Positions 35,896 to 44,701 of a DNA stretch of 64,000 nt are shown here, one piece after another. The notes below the pieces were generated by a model. It worked only from the letters and a program-made list of their open reading frames with translations. It made no database searches and was not told the DNA's origin. Position numbers and translations under genes: made by a program. Origin of the DNA: Alloalcanivorax xiamenensis. GTDB taxonomy: Bacteria; Pseudomonadota; Gammaproteobacteria; Pseudomonadales; Alcanivoracaceae. The stretch covers positions 1 through 64,000 of the forward strand of contig NZ_AQPF01000014.1 of the NCBI RefSeq assembly GCF_009846745.1, read 5' to 3'. The stretch's first letter is position 1, and the number at the start of each line of letters is the position of its first letter.

Positions 35896-36231
35896 ATGAT
35901 TCCCGTTTCCGCCGCCCTCCGGCCCGTGGCGACGCTGCTCGCCGGAGTATTGATGACCTGGGCCCTGTTGAGCCCGATCGCCGCCATGGCTTCTCACCAT
36001 GGCGGCGATCATTCTTGCGCCAGCAGCGAGGGGCGGGAGCATCATCCCTGCCCCCATCACGCCGGCGACACGGAAGGCTGCACCTGTCTTCAGGCCTGCC
36101 AGGGCGGCGCCTTGACCACCGAGGCCAGTTCAGTCCGCGCGCCTCAACGGCCAGCCTCGGACCGCCTTGCCTCTCCCGGCCAGCGGTTCGCCGGTTTCCC
36201 CACGCCACCGTGGCGCCCACCCTCCGTCTAG
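35896..36231 (+). CDS. CopL-like exported His/Cys-rich copper protein
   Basis: 111-residue protein. MIPVSAALRPVATLLAGVLM is the start of a signal peptide ending near IAAMA. The mature part opens with a dense ligand region: SHHGGDHSCASSEGREHHPC, then PHHAGDTEGCTCLQACQGG, followed by a Pro/Arg-rich tail. In Xanthomonas, CopL precedes copAB and is needed for copper induction (family knowledge). It lies 73 bases before copA. The predicted promoter would start transcription at or next to the ATG, implying a leaderless message or a downstream start. Confidence 0.7.
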   Translation: MIPVSAALRPVATLLAGVLMTWALLSPIAAMASHHGGDHSCASSEGREHHPCPHHAGDTEGCTCLQACQGGALTTEASSVRAPQRPASDRLASPGQRFAGFPTPPWRPPSV

Positions 36232-36304
36232 ACCGTTTTTCCCATCGAAACACGCGCCCCCGCAGACGGGTGGCGTCTTTTGTTTTCTATTGAGGAGAAC
36301 GTCC

Positions 36305-38257
36305 ATGACGACGTCTTTTTCCCTGCCCCGCCGTCGCTTCGTGCAGGGGCTGGCTCTGGGCGGCACCGCTCTGGGGCTCGGGCTCACCCCGGCACAATTG
36401 TTCGCCCGCCAGGGCCAGACCGGCGCGCCGGAGCTGCGCGGTAACCAATTCCAACTGAACATCGGTGCCGCCGATGTGAACCTGACCGGCCGCAACCGGC
36501 CCGCCACCCTGGTCAACGGCAGCCTGCCGGCGCCAACCCTGCGTTGGCGTGAAGGTGAGACGGTGACCCTGAGAGTGACAAACCATCTGCCGGAAACCAC
36601 TTCGATCCACTGGCACGGCCTGCTGCTGCCGTTCCAGATGGACGGCGTGCCGGGGTTGTCTTTCGACGGCATCGGCCCGGGCGAAACCTTCACCTATCAG
36701 TTTCCGCTGCGGCAGAGCGGAACCTACTGGTATCACAGCCATTCCGGTTTTCAGGAGCAGACCGGCCTGTACGGCGGCCTGATTATTGACCCGGCGGAAC
36801 CGGACCCGCATGCGGTGGATCGCGATTACGCGGTGGTGCTTTCAGACTGGAGTGACCAGGATCCCAAGCGCATCTATGCCACGCTGAAAAAACTCAGCCA
36901 CTACTACAATTTCAGCGAACGGACGCTGTTCGACACGCTGACGGATTTCCGTGAGAAAGGCGTGGTGCGGACGCTCAAGGATCGCCACATGTGGAACCGG
37001 ATGCGCATGAGCGAGACCGATCTGGCGGATGTGACCGGTTACAGCTACAGCTTCCTGGTCAACGGCCATACCCCGGCCGCCAACTGGCAGGCCCGCTTCG
37101 AACCCGGCGAGCGCATCAAGCTGCGTTTCATCAACGCCAGCGCCATGACCATCTTCGACTTGCGCATCCCCGGTCTGGACATGACCGTGGTAGCCATGGA
37201 CGGCCAACCGGTGAAGCCGGTGCGCTTCCATGAGTGCCGCCTGGGCGTGGCGGAAACCCTGGACGTGATCGTCGAGCCCAAGGATCACCGCGCCTACACC
37301 CTGTTCGCACAAACCATCGACCGGTCCGGCTACGCCCGCGGCACCCTGACGCCGGATCCCTCTCTCAGTGCCGAAGTGCCGGAGCTGGACCCGGTGCCAC
37401 TGCTCGGGCACCGGGAAATGGGCATGGGCGCCATGGATCACAGCGCCATGGGACACGACAGTGGCGCCATGAAGACCATGGACCACTCTCGCATGAATCA
37501 TGGCGGCATGGACCATGGGGATATGAACCATGGCGATATGTCCGGCGGCATGGATCATGGAAGCATGAACCATCAAGGGATGAGCCACGGCACGCAGAGC
37601 GGGATGGACCACTCGGCCATGGGGCACGCCAACCACGACACCAACGCCGCCGTGCCCTTCGCGGTCTCGGCGGACAATCCGGATCTGCCACCCCGGCAAA
37701 GCGCCACGGAGCACGCCGACAGCGAATACGGTCCTGGCGTGGACATGCGTGCCATGTCTCCTGCGCCGATGCTCGACGATCCCGGCATCGGCCTGCGCGA
37801 CCGGGCCTGGAAAGTGCTCACCTACGCCGACCTGGAATACGCCCACGGTTTGCCCGACAGCACGCGGCCGGAGCGGGAAATCGTGTTGCACCTCACCGGC
37901 AACATGGAACGCTACATGTGGAGTTTCAACGGCATCCCCTTCGCCGATGCCGAGCCGCTCGAGCTGTATCACAACGAGCGGGTGCGGCTGACCCTGGTGA
38001 ACGACACCATGATGCACCACCCGATCCACCTGCACGGTCTGTGGAGCGATCTGGAGCTGGGAGACGGGCGCCTGCTGCGCAAACACACTCTGTTGGTGAA
38101 ACCTGGAGAAAAACTCAGCTATCTGGTGCGCGCCGACGCTCTTGGGCGCTGGGCCTACCATTGCCACCTGCTCTATCACATGGAAGCGGGCATGTTCCGG
38201 GAAGTGCGCGTGGTGCCACGCCATCAACACCACAGCGACGAGGAGAGCCGCCCATGA
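36305..38257 (+). CDS. copA: CopA-type multicopper oxidase
   Basis: 650-residue periplasmic Cu(I) oxidase. A Tat signal is present (RRRFVQGLALGGTALGLGLT). Copper sites are HWHGLLLPFQMDG, GTYWYHSHSGFQEQ, HHPIHLHGLW and YHCHLLYHMEAGM, covering the type 1 and trinuclear ligands of three cupredoxin domains. A Met/His-rich insert (about residues 370-450, repeated units such as MDHSAMGH and MNHGDM) is the CopA copper-collecting region. ATG 36305 follows TGAGGAGAACG. Its stop overlaps copB (ATGA). Confidence 0.96.
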   Translation: MTTSFSLPRRRFVQGLALGGTALGLGLTPAQLFARQGQTGAPELRGNQFQLNIGAADVNLTGRNRPATLVNGSLPAPTLRWREGETVTLRVTNHLPETTSIHWHGLLLPFQMDGVPGLSFDGIGPGETFTYQFPLRQSGTYWYHSHSGFQEQTGLYGGLIIDPAEPDPHAVDRDYAVVLSDWSDQDPKRIYATLKKLSHYYNFSERTLFDTLTDFREKGVVRTLKDRHMWNRMRMSETDLADVTGYSYSFLVNGHTPAANWQARFEPGERIKLRFINASAMTIFDLRIPGLDMTVVAMDGQPVKPVRFHECRLGVAETLDVIVEPKDHRAYTLFAQTIDRSGYARGTLTPDPSLSAEVPELDPVPLLGHREMGMGAMDHSAMGHDSGAMKTMDHSRMNHGGMDHGDMNHGDMSGGMDHGSMNHQGMSHGTQSGMDHSAMGHANHDTNAAVPFAVSADNPDLPPRQSATEHADSEYGPGVDMRAMSPAPMLDDPGIGLRDRAWKVLTYADLEYAHGLPDSTRPEREIVLHLTGNMERYMWSFNGIPFADAEPLELYHNERVRLTLVNDTMMHHPIHLHGLWSDLELGDGRLLRKHTLLVKPGEKLSYLVRADALGRWAYHCHLLYHMEAGMFREVRVVPRHQHHSDEESRP

Positions 38258-38982
38258 AAGCATCAATGACGTTAAGCGGCCTGCTGGCCGTGATGATCTC
38301 CGTGTCCGCCGGAACACCGGCTCTGGCCATGGAGGGTGTTCCCGCCCGCTTCGGCCAGATCCTGGTGGATCAGTTGGAAGCCCGTGACGCCGACGACGGC
38401 ACCGTGGCGGCCTGGTCCGCCAGCGCCTGGTACGGCGGTGACATCAACAAGTTGTATTTCGCCACAGAGGGCGAGCGGCTCATGGATCGGGGCGGCGAGA
38501 CCGAGAGCCTGGAAACCCGGCTGGCCTGGAGCCGTGCCTTCGCACCCTATTGGGACTGGCAACTGGGTGTGCGCCGGGACTGGCAGCCGGACGATCCCAA
38601 CCGGGACTGGGTCAGCGTCGGGGTAATGGGCGTGGCCCCCTACTTCTTCGAGACCGAGGCCAACCTGTTCCTGGGCGAATCCGGCCACAGTGAATTGCGT
38701 CTGGAAGCGGAATACGAGCTGCTGTTCACGCAGCGGTTGATCTTGACTCCGGAAGTGGAAGCCAGCCTGTACGGCAAGGAGGACCGGGACCTCGGTATCG
38801 GTAAGGGGCTCGCCACGGTGGAAGCGGGATTGCGGTTACGCTACGAAATCCGCCGCGAATTCGCCCCTTACATCGGCGTGCATTGGGAGAAGAAATTCGG
38901 CGACACCGCCGACTTCGCCCGTGATCACGGTGAGGACGCCAGTGACACCCTGCTGGTGGCCGGTATCCGGGTCTGGTACTAG
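38254..38982 (+). CDS. copB: copper resistance outer-membrane protein CopB
   Basis: 242-residue protein. Signal peptide TLSGLLAVMISVSAGTPALA. The mature CopB domain has WSASAWYGGDINKLYFATEG, RDWQLG-like DWQLGVRRDWQPDDPNRDWV and RYEIRREFAPYIGVHWEKKF, ending in aromatic VWY, consistent with an outer-membrane barrel. The Met-rich N-terminal insert seen in some CopB proteins is absent, so this is the short form. Translationally coupled to copA and presumably sequesters or exports copper with it. Confidence 0.93.
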   Translation: MKASMTLSGLLAVMISVSAGTPALAMEGVPARFGQILVDQLEARDADDGTVAAWSASAWYGGDINKLYFATEGERLMDRGGETESLETRLAWSRAFAPYWDWQLGVRRDWQPDDPNRDWVSVGVMGVAPYFFETEANLFLGESGHSELRLEAEYELLFTQRLILTPEVEASLYGKEDRDLGIGKGLATVEAGLRLRYEIRREFAPYIGVHWEKKFGDTADFARDHGEDASDTLLVAGIRVWY

Positions 38983-39001
38983 AGTAAGAGCCGGTGGGTA
39001 G

Positions 39002-39037
39002 CCTTCCTGGACACGGGTGAAGCACGGTCCAGGAAGG
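39002..39037 (+). terminator. hairpin after copB
   Basis: CCTTCCTGGAC pairs perfectly with GTCCAGGAAGG across a 14-base loop, 20 bases past the copB stop. There is no clear T-tract. Likely end of the cop operon. Confidence 0.5.
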
Positions 39038-39087
39038 TTATCCGCCAGTTCCCAAGCCGCCCGCTTCGAATCCAACCCCGGACTACG

Positions 39088-39120
39088 AAGCCGCTGTAGG
39101 CGTTTGCCCTGCAGCGGCTT
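39088..39120. terminator. hairpin between copB and can
   Basis: AAGCCGCTG and CAGCGGCTT form a 9-bp stem with a 15-base loop, 36 bases from the can stop. On the minus strand it would end can transcription; the T-run is weak. Confidence 0.4.
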
Positions 39121-39155
39121 TGATCCACGTTGGTGTACCCGTGAATGCCGAGGGA

Positions 39156-39791
39156 TCAGACCTCGAATTCCTGGCTTTCCAATTCACGCAGGTGGGCATT
39201 GTTGTCCACCTCGATGCCCAGATCACCGAGACGGCCATCGCCGATGCCGTAAATCCAGCCGTGGATGGTCAAGGGCTGCTCGCGACGCCAGGCCTCCTGC
39301 ACCACCGTGGTATTGGAAACGTTGATCACCTGCCGGGCCACGTTCAACTCGCACATGCGATCAAGCCGGGCAACCGGATCCAGGTCCGCCAGCTGTTTGC
39401 GATGGCGCAGATACAGCTCCCGCACCTGGCGGATCCAGTTATCGATCAGTCCGTGAGGCTGGTCTTCCATGGCGGCACGCACACCGCCACAACCGTAATG
39501 GCCCACCACCATGACGTGCTTGACCTTGAGCACTTCCACGGCGAACTGCAGCACCGAGAGCAGATTGAAATCGGTGTGATGCACCAGATTGGCCACATTG
39601 CGATGCACGAACAGTTCGCCGGGCATCAGGCCGACGATCTCGTTGGCGGGCACACGGGAATCGGCACAGCCGATCCACAGGAATTCCGGGTTTTGCTGGC
39701 CCACCAGGGTACGGAAGAAACCGGGGTGTTCTTCCTCCACCTGATGGCGCCAATGTTCGTTGTTGGTGAAAAGCTGCGGCAGGGTTTTCAT
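39156..39791 (-). CDS. can: beta-class carbonic anhydrase
   Basis: 211-residue cytoplasmic zinc enzyme interconverting CO2 and bicarbonate. Zinc ligands and catalytic dyad are in FLWIGCADSRVPANEIVGL (Cys, Asp, Arg) and VVGHYGCGGVRAAM (His, Cys). The E. coli Can-type start MKTLPQLFTNNEHWRHQ fixes ATG 39791; longer starts are rejected because they would add a non-homologous arginine-rich stretch. Monocistronic, divergent from slyD. Confidence 0.96.
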   Translation of the reverse strand: MKTLPQLFTNNEHWRHQVEEEHPGFFRTLVGQQNPEFLWIGCADSRVPANEIVGLMPGELFVHRNVANLVHHTDFNLLSVLQFAVEVLKVKHVMVVGHYGCGGVRAAMEDQPHGLIDNWIRQVRELYLRHRKQLADLDPVARLDRMCELNVARQVINVSNTTVVQEAWRREQPLTIHGWIYGIGDGRLGDLGIEVDNNAHLRELESQEFEV

Positions 39792-40072
39792 GGTCGGGCA
39801 TTCTCCATATCCGGCCCCCATGATGCCGGAACGGCTCCGTAAAGAAACGGCGAAAACCCTTTCAAAGTGTATCGGATCCGTCCGGGCCCGGGGGGGCAAG
39901 GCACCAGTGGCACAAGCCGATGACGCGGCAGGCGGGGCCGATTATAGCGTCCGGAGCGCCGGCGCGCAGCCGCGCGGCGATTGGTCACGGCCGTCGCTGC
40001 CCTGTTACCATGACGGTATGTGGGTCCGGGAACGGTTCCCGTCCAAAATTCATCAACCCGAAAAGGGCACCC

Positions 40073-40561
40073 ATGCAAATTGCAGACAACAAGGTGGTGG
40101 CGTTCCACTACACCCTGACCAACAACGCCGGTCAGACCATCGACTCCTCCCACCAACGGCAGGAGCCGCTGACCTATTTGCACGGTCACGGCAACATCAT
40201 CCCCGGTCTGGAAAAGGCGTTGGTGGGCAAGGAAGTGGGCGACAAACTGGACGTGACCGTAGCGCCGGAAGAAGGCTACGGCGAGCGTCACGACGGCCTG
40301 ATTCAACAGGTTCCGGCCTCCGCCTTTGAAGGTGCCGGCGATGAGCTGCAGCCGGGCATGCAATTCCAGGCACAAACGGAAGCCGGCCCGCGCATCTTCA
40401 CCATCACCGAGGTGAATGGCGATCAGGTCACCATCGACGGCAACCATCCGCTGGCCGGGGAAACCCTGAACTTCGCCGTGGAAATCACCGACATCCGTGA
40501 ATCCAGCGAAGAAGAGCAGCAGCACGGCCACGTGCATGGGCCGGACGGCCACGACCACTAA
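40073..40561 (+). CDS. slyD: FKBP-type peptidyl-prolyl isomerase SlyD
   Basis: 162-residue prolyl isomerase and chaperone that also binds nickel for hydrogenase or urease maturation in other bacteria. FKBP halves are KVVAFHYTLTNNAGQTIDSS and NHPLAGETLNFAVEITDIRE, with an insert-in-flap chaperone domain between them (about 70-125). The C-terminus HGHVHGPDGHDH is a short His-rich metal tail. ATG 40073 follows AAAAGGGCACCC. Monocistronic, followed by a REP-like element. Confidence 0.94.
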   Translation: MQIADNKVVAFHYTLTNNAGQTIDSSHQRQEPLTYLHGHGNIIPGLEKALVGKEVGDKLDVTVAPEEGYGERHDGLIQQVPASAFEGAGDELQPGMQFQAQTEAGPRIFTITEVNGDQVTIDGNHPLAGETLNFAVEITDIRESSEEEQQHGHVHGPDGHDH

Positions 40562-40609
40562 TCGTTGTTGTGGGCGTGCCCGCTATACGCGGGCGCGCCT
40601 GCGCGTCGA

Positions 40610-40696
40610 TTCGCTGGCAAGCCAGCTTCCCACGGCGACTCTCGCAGCCTTCTTTTGTGGGATGCGAGCAGGGCGGCACTCCGCTTGCTCGCGAAT
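40610..40696. repeat. REP-like palindromic element, copy E
   Basis: Left arm TTCGCTGGCAAGCCAGC plus TTCCCAC is intact. The right half is a different variant: TGTGGGATGCGAGCAGGGCG, then CTTGCTCGCGAAT. It probably combines one standard arm with another repeat unit. Confidence 0.65.
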
Positions 40697-40719
40697 AGCG
40701 CCAACCCAGCACGTTTCGC

Positions 40720-42297
40720 CTAAAGACGGAAGAACCCCTCCGCTTTTTTTCCTTCCCGATACTCATCCCTGAGCAGCCGCTTGAGCAGCTTGCCGTTGGG
40801 CTCGCGCGGCAATGTATCGCGGAATTCCAGCGTCCGTGGACACTTGATCGACGACAGCTTCTCGCGGCAGAAACTCAGCAGTTCCGTGGCCAGTTGCTCG
40901 GTGCTCGGCCTGTCCTCGCGGGACTGAACAATGGCATGCACGGATTCCCCCATCTCCTCATTAGGGATACCGATGACCGCCACGTCAAATACGGCACGAT
41001 GTCCCATCAGGGTGTTTTCCACTTCCTGCGGATAGATATTCACGCCACCGGAAATGATCATGTTGCTCTTACGGTCGGTGAGGTACAGGTAACCATCCTC
41101 ATCCAGCCAGCCGATATCACCGACACAGGCCCAGCCCTTGTCATTGTGCGCCTCGGCGGTTTTGGAGGGATCCTTGTGGTATTCGAACGGATGGCCCCCG
41201 GAGAAGTAGATGGCGCCTTCCTCGCCAATAGGCTGCTCCTGACCGGTTTCCTCGTCGACGATATGCAGGGTGCCGTAGATCGCCTTGCCCACGGTGCCGG
41301 TGTGTTTCTTCCAGTCCTCGCTGTTGGTCATGGTCAGACCGGCGCCCTCGGTGCTGCCGTAGTACTCATAAATCACCGGGCCCCACCAGTCGATCATCGC
41401 CTGCTTGGTGGTCACCGGACAGGGCGCCGCCGCGTGCACCGCCATTTTCAGGCTGGAAACATCATAGCGATTACGCACTTCCTCGGGCAGGTGCAGCATG
41501 CGGTGGAACATGGTCGGCACCCACTGGCTATGGGTGACCTTGTACTTCTGGATGTTTTCCAGTGCCCGCTCAGGATCGAACTTCTCCATGATCACCGCGG
41601 TGCCGCCGAGCACCAGCACGCCGCGGGTCCATTTCAGCGGCGCGGCGTGGTAATACGGCGCCGGAGACAGGTAGACCATGTCACCATTGCCGCCGAACGC
41701 CAGTTCAATTAACCCCGCAAGGGTTTCGGTGCTGCCCACCGGCAGGCCGCTGATTTCCGGTTTCACCCCCTTGGGGCGGCCGGTGGTGCCGGAAGAATAG
41801 AGCATGTCGCTGCCTTCCCGAGCGCCGGGCAGCGCCTCCGGAGATTGCGCTTCCATGGCCTGTTCCAGGGACTCACAGCCCGGTAGCGGCTCATCCAGCA
41901 TGAATATCCTCGGTGCCAACGGCAGCTCACCGATGGCCTCAACCAGTTCCGGGGTGGCGGTTTGCGCACTGAGGATCACCACCCGGGCCTCGCAATCCTC
42001 GAGAATGTAGAGCACCTCTTCCGGTTTCAGCCGGGTGCTGACGAAGGTGTAATACAAACCGGCGTAATGGCCACCCCACTGGACCGCCGGGCACTCCAGG
42101 CGGTTTTCCAGTAAACAGGCAATATGATCACCGTAATCCAGCCCTTCGTTCTGCAGCACCCGGGCCAAGCGGTTGGCGAAGGCGTCCAGTTCCGCGTAGC
42201 TCATGGTGTCACCAGTATCCGCCAGAATCACGGCGGGGTGATCGGGTTTTTCCTGTGCGTGCAGCCCCGGATGGCGCGGACGGGCTTCCGTGTTCAT
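40720..42297 (-). CDS. AMP-dependent acyl-CoA synthetase
   Basis: 525-residue adenylate-forming ligase activating a carboxylic acid to its CoA thioester. The P-loop is LYSSGTTGRPKGVKPEISG (about 166-184), the A5 motif YEYYGSTEGAG, A7 GWACVGDIGWLDEDGYLYLT, A8 DRKSNMIISGGVNIYPQEVE, and the catalytic C-terminal Lys is in LPREPNGKLLKRLLRD. Overall it resembles FadD-like enzymes acting on fatty, aromatic or sterol side-chain acids; the substrate is not inferable. LysR is the next gene upstream on the same strand, 117 bases away. Confidence 0.92.
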   Translation of the reverse strand: MNTEARPRHPGLHAQEKPDHPAVILADTGDTMSYAELDAFANRLARVLQNEGLDYGDHIACLLENRLECPAVQWGGHYAGLYYTFVSTRLKPEEVLYILEDCEARVVILSAQTATPELVEAIGELPLAPRIFMLDEPLPGCESLEQAMEAQSPEALPGAREGSDMLYSSGTTGRPKGVKPEISGLPVGSTETLAGLIELAFGGNGDMVYLSPAPYYHAAPLKWTRGVLVLGGTAVIMEKFDPERALENIQKYKVTHSQWVPTMFHRMLHLPEEVRNRYDVSSLKMAVHAAAPCPVTTKQAMIDWWGPVIYEYYGSTEGAGLTMTNSEDWKKHTGTVGKAIYGTLHIVDEETGQEQPIGEEGAIYFSGGHPFEYHKDPSKTAEAHNDKGWACVGDIGWLDEDGYLYLTDRKSNMIISGGVNIYPQEVENTLMGHRAVFDVAVIGIPNEEMGESVHAIVQSREDRPSTEQLATELLSFCREKLSSIKCPRTLEFRDTLPREPNGKLLKRLLRDEYREGKKAEGFFRL

Positions 42298-42414
42298 GAA
42301 CCTCTCCTAGCATTGTTGTTTTTGGGATGTCGCCCGGCAGGCGTCGACCCTTGATGTTGCCTGGGAGAAGACGGTGGGTATTCGTCAGAACCGACTATTT
42401 TGTATGACCATTGG

Positions 42415-43314
42415 TTACACCGACGCCAACGCCGGCCGCGACGGTTCATTCAGGTCCGGCAGCCATGGCCCCTCCATGAAGGCACGCAGCGGCTGACTCC
42501 AGGTCTCCTCCCCTGCCGTGGCGATGGCGGTGGTGACCGCCGACAGCGCTTCCGGCAAGGCCACCGTGTGCAGCGGATAGCGATGACGGTACTGGCGCAC
42601 CGTGGATTCCGGCAAAACCGCCAGCCCCATCCCCGCGCTGACACAGCCGAGAATGGCATCCAGGCTGCCCAGTTCATGGACCGGCGCCGGGGGCGCGCCC
42701 TGCTCCGCCAGCAGCACCGACACCGTCTGCCGGTAACCACAGCCCTGACGGAAGGATAAAAAGGACGTGCGAGACAACTCCGCCGCACACGGCACGCTCT
42801 CGAGCGGCCGGCCACTCACCAGTACCAGCCGCTCACGGAACACCGGCCTCATGGCCAGGCCATCGCCGACGTTACCGGCAATCACGAACGCGGCATCCAG
42901 TCGCCCTTCGCGAAGTTCATCCAGCAAGCAGGCGGAAGGGCTGGTGCGCAGATTCAGCGATACCGCCGGCCAGCGCCGACTGAACGCGGGCAGCACCCGC
43001 GGCAAATGCACGGCGGCGGTGGTTTCCATGCTGCCCAGGCGCAATTCCCCTGTGGGTTCGCCACCGCCCTTGAAATGGTTGAGCGCCTCACTGTGCAAAT
43101 CGCCGATGCGGCGAGCGTATCCCAGCAGCTGATGCCCCGCGGAAGTGAGCGCCACCGGATTGCGGCGCTCCAACACGCGCACGCCCAATTCGCTTTCCAG
43201 CTTCTTGATATGGGCGGTGACATTGGACTGCACCGTGTGCAGGCGCTCGGCGGCGGCACTGAAACTGCCGCTGTCCACCACGGCCTGAAAGATTTCCAGA
43301 GATCGAATCAGCAT
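42415..43314 (-). CDS. LysR-family transcriptional regulator
   Basis: 299-residue LysR-type regulator. The winged helix-turn-helix is at residues 1-60 (IFQAVVDSGSFSAAAERLHT, QSNVTAHIKKLESELGVRVL) and the effector domain from about 90. The DNA-recognition helix VQSNVTAHIKKLE resembles the Pseudomonas YwqM/GltR-like group. ATG 43314 (MLIRSLEIFQ) matches family starts; GGGATTTCGCC precedes it. Possible regulator of the acyl-CoA synthetase downstream or of the divergent LuxR gene; the effector is unknown. Confidence 0.9.
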   Translation of the reverse strand: MLIRSLEIFQAVVDSGSFSAAAERLHTVQSNVTAHIKKLESELGVRVLERRNPVALTSAGHQLLGYARRIGDLHSEALNHFKGGGEPTGELRLGSMETTAAVHLPRVLPAFSRRWPAVSLNLRTSPSACLLDELREGRLDAAFVIAGNVGDGLAMRPVFRERLVLVSGRPLESVPCAAELSRTSFLSFRQGCGYRQTVSVLLAEQGAPPAPVHELGSLDAILGCVSAGMGLAVLPESTVRQYRHRYPLHTVALPEALSAVTTAIATAGEETWSQPLRAFMEGPWLPDLNEPSRPALASV

Positions 43315-43421
43315 GGCGAAATCCCTATTTCCAATATTCTTCAAAGGTATCATCACAAATAATGATAATGCACGCTCTTCGAACTCTTCCGACTCCGCTC
43401 ATCCATTCTTGGCCCCTGATC

Positions 43422-43439
43422 ATGTGACGTCATTCACAT
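43422..43439. promoter_or_regulatory. candidate CRP/Vfr site
   Basis: ATGTGA-CGTCAT-TCACAT is an exact TGTGA-N6-TCACA palindrome followed by TTA, matching the CRP consensus. It lies 126 bases before LuxR gene 1 and 108 bases from the LysR start on the other strand. Confidence 0.65.
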
Positions 43440-43564
43440 TTAAAGCCCGGTCACCTATATTTCCCCTGAATCCATTCGCGCGGATAAGAAAGGTCGCGAT
43501 CGGGACAGACCAACAATATCGCCCGTTTGGCGACCGAAGCGGGCATAACGGGGAAAACCGACAG

Positions 43565-44686
43565 ATGGACGCGTTGCTGGATTTCGTCGGGGAAATCTAT
43601 GAAGCCTCTTATAACCCGGGGCACTGGGATGATGTGGCGGCTGGCCTGTGCAAGCTCCTCAAGGCACGTTCCGGCGCCATCTTCCTGGACGATCACGAAG
43701 GCCGCATCCGGGGTATGATCGGCGCCCACGGGTTACCCAAACCGGTCAGGGCGGCCTACCGGTTTGGCATGTCCAAATACGATCACACGTTCCAGCTGCA
43801 ACGCCGGGAGCCACTGGGCAAAGCCCGCCAATTGCTTCGGGCGGAGGACATCCGCACTGAGCATCCCTTCTATTACCGGTTGATCCTCAAGCCCTATGAC
43901 ATCGGCTTTCTGGCTGCCATGAATGTCTATAACGACGAAGAATGGCACGTCGGCATCGGCTTGCACCGCTCTTTCCAGGCGGCACCCTTTTCCGATGACG
44001 ACTGTCTGATCCTGCAACGGCTCTACCCGCATTTCAAACGAGCGCTGCGCATTCATAAGGAGTTTCATCGACTGCGCAACCGCCAGCAGACACTCGAATC
44101 CGCTCTCGGGCGTTTCATGACCGGTCTCATCATTGTTGACCCGGACGGCAATGCCATTTACTGCAACCCCGTTGCCGAAGCCATCCTCTCGCGGCACCAG
44201 GCGTTGAGCATCAACGGCGATCGCCGGCTGCAGGCGCATTACCCGCAAGAAAATCAACGTCTGCGGACGTTACTGGCGCAGCTGGCCACAGCCGACCGGC
44301 AAGATATCAGCACTCATGATCAGGCCATTGGTCTCAACCATCCTGACCGGAAACATGCCCTGAATCTGATGCTCGCACCGCTGGCGGGCGCCATGACCGG
44401 CACCGTTCAAACCACCGGCGGCGTAGCATTGTACCTGTGCGATCCGGACACTTCCTTCCATCTGCCGGCCGAGGCATTGCGCTCCCTGTATGACATGACC
44501 CCCACCGAGGCCAGTGTCGCCATGGGGCTGGTCAACGGCCTGTCCACCATGCAGATCAGTGAACAGCATGGCGTCAGTTTGGAAACCATTCGCAGCCAGC
44601 TGAAAAGTATTTACCTGAAAATGGGTGTTAACAAGCAGCAGGATGTGATTCGCACTCTGTTATCCGGAGTCGTGCGGATCGGCTAG
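43565..44686 (+). CDS. LuxR-type HTH regulator 1 of 3
   Basis: 373-residue regulator: an N-terminal sensor-like region (MDALLDFVGEIYEASYNPGH), a central PAS-like segment (about 180-215, LGRFMTGLIIVDPDGNAIYC), and a C-terminal LuxR helix-turn-helix (about 310-370, MTPTEASVAMGLVNGLSTMQ, ISEQHGVSLETIRSQLKSIY). No receiver phosphorylation site, so it is probably ligand-gated. ATG 43565 is chosen because upstream in-frame sequence is non-homologous to its two paralogues; GGGGAAAACC precedes it. First of three tandem paralogues. Confidence 0.85.
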   Translation: MDALLDFVGEIYEASYNPGHWDDVAAGLCKLLKARSGAIFLDDHEGRIRGMIGAHGLPKPVRAAYRFGMSKYDHTFQLQRREPLGKARQLLRAEDIRTEHPFYYRLILKPYDIGFLAAMNVYNDEEWHVGIGLHRSFQAAPFSDDDCLILQRLYPHFKRALRIHKEFHRLRNRQQTLESALGRFMTGLIIVDPDGNAIYCNPVAEAILSRHQALSINGDRRLQAHYPQENQRLRTLLAQLATADRQDISTHDQAIGLNHPDRKHALNLMLAPLAGAMTGTVQTTGGVALYLCDPDTSFHLPAEALRSLYDMTPTEASVAMGLVNGLSTMQISEQHGVSLETIRSQLKSIYLKMGVNKQQDVIRTLLSGVVRIG

Positions 44687-44701
44687 CCAGGAGCCAATAC
44701 A

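Noticed and set aside
43360..43371. AATAATGATAAT, resembling part of a Fur box
   Set aside because: Only two of three hexamers fit, and nothing nearby is an iron gene.
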